NCBI GenBank assembly: GCA_020205615.1
Contig: CM035167.1
Span: forward strand, 135,670,568-135,734,567
Direction of reading: 5' to 3'
Length of the DNA: 64,000 nt
From: Panax quinquefolius
Taxonomy: Eukaryota > Streptophyta > Magnoliopsida > Apiales > Araliaceae
The position numbers and the translations under genes were made by a program. This document shows positions 61,480-64,000 of this stretch, in pieces (within the stretch, counting starts at the first letter, position 1; each line of letters opens with the position of its first letter). The notes under the pieces are model-generated. The model saw only the letters and a program-made list of their open reading frames with translations, was not told the origin of the DNA and did not search any database.

Positions 61480-62085
61480 AATTTATTAACAATAGAAATA
61501 TCGCTCAAAACGGCGTATTTTTGTTTAAATCGTGACATGAGTTAAGAAAGCTTGACATCCGCTTTTTCAATAAACGAATAGCTTTATGGCTTGAGATGAT
61601 CGTGATTGATTTTAATGGTTTGGTCGTTTGAATTAGCATAATAGGTTGATTAGGAATATGAAAGCTAACAACCTTACGAAAACAATTAATTTTTGCATGA
61701 TAAGTAGTTAACCAATCAATCCTAGAATCACATCAAATGCAAGTATTTTTAATGAAATAAGATCGATTGTAATGTGAGGGTATCGATTTGAACCAAACAA
61801 GACTTATAAGCAAATGGATGTAATGAAGGTTTCTCCCAACGGAGTTTCCACAGATAAGTCAAAGTCTAATTTCTCCTGAGTCAAATTTAATCGATGAGCG
61901 CAAGTAGGAGAAATAAAAGAATGGGTAGAACCCAGATCAAATAAAGTATAGACTTCATTAGAGTTTATGATAAGCTTACCCGTGATGACCTCATTCGGAT
62001 TCCTTGCTCTTTGGGAGGTCACAACAAACCTTTCTCCCTTAGACTACCGGTTTTGAATTTTTCCGGGGACTACCTTTGGTGCCTC
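61480..62085 (-). pseudogene. pol: Protease region of minus-strand element
   Basis: ORF 61804-62022 reads ...[28 protein letters not shown]; as in the sister copy the catalytic motif is DLG rather than DTG. It is followed by frame changes. Confidence 0.75.
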
Positions 62086-62094
62086 CATCCTAGT

Positions 62095-63204
62095 GAATTT
62101 GTCTTGATGAACGACAAAATTGAGCTAAGTGACCTTCTCTTCAATAATTATAACATGCTTTGGGCGGCATGACGCAGATTTGATCGATGTGTCCTCTCCT
62201 CCGCATTTAAAGCATATGACAGTGGTCTTTCTCCTTCCTTAACAACGGGTCTTTGGTCTTGACGTCTTTCCATCATTGTTGAATCTCCTTTTCTTGAAAT
62301 GTCCATTCTTATTGTTTTGCCCCGATTACCACCAAGTGGTTACCATATCTCGGCCCGTTGATTCCCTCCACGCTTGTTGTCACCGCTTCGATGACTACTA
62401 CCATTTGGTATTATAATTTTGTAAATACCGCTTCTCTTTTAGTTGCGTTGACTCGTTATCGTGTTCCACTAATCGAGCCCTATTTACAACATCTGAATAC
62501 AAACACGGTTTATGAGAAATAAGATGTTGGACGTATCTCCCGCTTCAAACCTCTTAAAAATATTCGCGCCATTCTCTCTTCATTATCCACCAAGTGGGAC
62601 AAAACCGTGATAACTCCACAAATTTTGCCTCGTATTGTATTACGGTCATATTGTTTTGTTCCAACTTGATAAACTCCACCTCCTTCATATGGCGAATACT
62701 TTCGTAAAAGTATTTGTCGTTGAATGCCTCCTGGAACTTCTCCCAAGATATCTTGAAGACAAAGAAGTTGAGTACGTTTTATCGATTCCACCAAAGATGT
62801 CCGCCTCTCGCGCAACATAAAGCGCAAGAAAGGAACCTTTTGCTCCTCGGAGCATCCCAAGACATCAAATATCTTGGTAATCTGCTTTATCCATACTTCC
62901 GCGGAAGTGGTTTTGGCTCTCCTTAAACTCCGGTGGTCCCGGCTCCTTGAATCGTTTAAGCGGTGACCGCCAGAGAGTTTTCCGTGTGTTTCCACCTCAC
63001 GTTTTGGATGTAAGTCGCCTCGCTTTCTTTGTTGTATGAATCGCATAAAGCCTTTGAACATTTGATCATTCATCATTTTGGTCGGTGTTGTTGTTTGCGT
63101 GAGGATTGTCGCCTTCGATGCACATTATCCACGATTATTGATATGTGGTGAATCAATGATCGCTTTGTGCTCCATTCTTTATTCTCAACATTCTCGGATG
63201 TCAT
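62095..63204 (-). pseudogene. gag: gag of minus-strand element, frameshifted
   Basis: ATG at 63204 (MTSENVENK). The main preserved segment, ORF 62510-63076, covers WIKQITKIFDVLGCSEEQKVPFLRFMLRE and part of the gag fold. A zinc-knuckle segment follows at 62130-62215 with its spacing altered. Confidence 0.8.
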
Positions 63205-63373
63205 TTTCGAGACATCGCCACAAAACAAAAGGTTAATTGACATGTAACAAATTATCCCTATCTTCTTCGACCAACCAATAAAATAAGACATAAACTTAGG
63301 TAGGTCATACTAGCGAAGGTATTCCCGCTCTCTCCCTCCTAGTACTATTCTCACATCTTAGCCAGGATCATAT

Positions 63374-63392
63374 CCCTAAGCTCGATACCAAT
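63374..63392 (-). other. Primer binding site
   Basis: Minus strand TTGGTATCGAGCTTAGGG directly after the LTR end, one change from the site at 6010-6028. Confidence 0.7.
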
Positions 63393-64000
63393 TGTGACGC
63401 CCCCAAAATTAGGTATACATCACCCATCTTGGGTCGCCACTTACGTGGTGCATGTAATTTAAATACAACTTACTAATATAAGCTGCCGGTACAATACGAC
63501 ATAAATCGTGAGTTTGAATACAAATATTGTCTACTAGATATTATACAAACTCAAAAGGAATCCTCATTACAATTATTATCACACTATTTCACGAATAGTG
63601 AGGACTACTAATGCTATCCTCGGACCATTACTCCGTTCCCCGACTGTCTCAACTATGTTCTCATTTTTCAAGAGAACGGTGGAAAGAAAGGGTGAGCTCA
63701 ACTAGCCCAAAGAAGAAATATTATGACTAAGATAATGCGAGAATAAATTATCATTAGCCTTCTTCAATGAGTGTTAAACCGATAAAATATAATAAACATC
63801 AAGTTTAGCTGCATATTGAACAAACAATCCATTAAAAGAGTCAAGTAGAAAATAAAATCTACTATCTTTTAAGATTTAAAAGGTTTTTCATCACTATTAT
63901 ATTTGAGACTCAAACTTTAATAAATAATCCACATCATCGAATCACCCCCCGCTTCTACTACCGATGATATTCTTTAGTATCACGACCACAATTATTCATG
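63393..64000 (-). repeat. 5' LTR of minus-strand gypsy element (partial)
   Basis: Matches 56113-56720 almost base for base with scattered small indels. It continues beyond the window. Confidence 0.9.

Larger units (their letters stand above)
56113..64000 (-). mobile_element. Long-LTR Ty3/gypsy element, minus strand, cut by the window end
   Basis: 3' LTR 56113-58552, internal region 58553-63392 and the beginning of the 5' LTR from 63393. The same family as 23698-33605, in opposite orientation. It inserted into an old gypsy integrase fragment; the candidate left target sequence is ACTTA (56108-56112), and its partner lies beyond 64000. Confidence 0.9.

Noticed and set aside
1..64000. tRNA, rRNA and organelle-derived sequence
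   Set aside because: No tRNA cloverleaf, rRNA block or chloroplast/mitochondrial gene was recognised while reading. A covariance-model search could still find a tRNA I missed.

Overview
This is a piece of a plant nuclear genome, almost certainly a eudicot. It is AT-rich and has spliced genes with GT-AG introns. It is heavily loaded with Ty3/gypsy LTR retrotransposons carrying very long (about 2.5 kb) LTRs, plus Stowaway, Tourist, hAT-like and Mutator-like DNA elements. I cannot name the species.

Three host genes can be assembled exon by exon. (1) A Sed5-class Qa-SNARE (SYP31 type, 343 aa, 6 exons, 13854-19758, +). (2) An AUX1/LAX-family auxin influx carrier closest to the AUX1/LAX1 clade (472 aa, 8 exons, 42980-46313, +). 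(3) A small WIYLD-domain protein (245 aa, 5 exons, 48726-54214, +), preceded by an orphan WIYLD-like exon near 47.8 kb. They lie on the same strand but are unrelated in function; nothing suggests co-regulation.

Layout: 1-12883 is a stack of LTR fragments and one deleted gag-pol element (minus strand), meeting an inverted LTR head to head at 9345/9346. That inverted LTR is split by a 1.5-kb solo LTR with a perfect TAGTA duplication. 12884-20261 holds the syntaxin gene with a solo LTR, a CG-rich repeat and a hairpin MITE in its introns and a Tourist MITE just downstream. 20502-22621 holds a tiny Stowaway and a Mutator-like element with a 10-bp duplication and possibly captured gene sequence. 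23273-34010 is a hAT-like remnant into which a complete 9.9-kb gypsy element inserted (23698-33605, duplication ATATC). 34295-38808 is a decayed Tat-like gypsy element with two internal tandem arrays. 39-42.2 kb carries foldback and Stowaway MITEs upstream of the auxin carrier. 51.1-52.3 kb is a repeat inside intron 3 of the WIYLD gene. 54.9-56.1 kb is an old gypsy integrase fragment interrupted by another copy of the long-LTR gypsy family (56113 to beyond 64000, minus strand).

The long-LTR gypsy family (gag with two CCHC knuckles, DTG protease, RT, RNase H, integrase, initiator-Met-like primer site, long LTRs) looks like a Tekay/Del-type chromovirus. All copies here have frames broken by many short indels. 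In element 23698-33605 these lie between long stretches of perfect LTR identity, so consensus errors in methylated repeats are a real alternative to biological decay.
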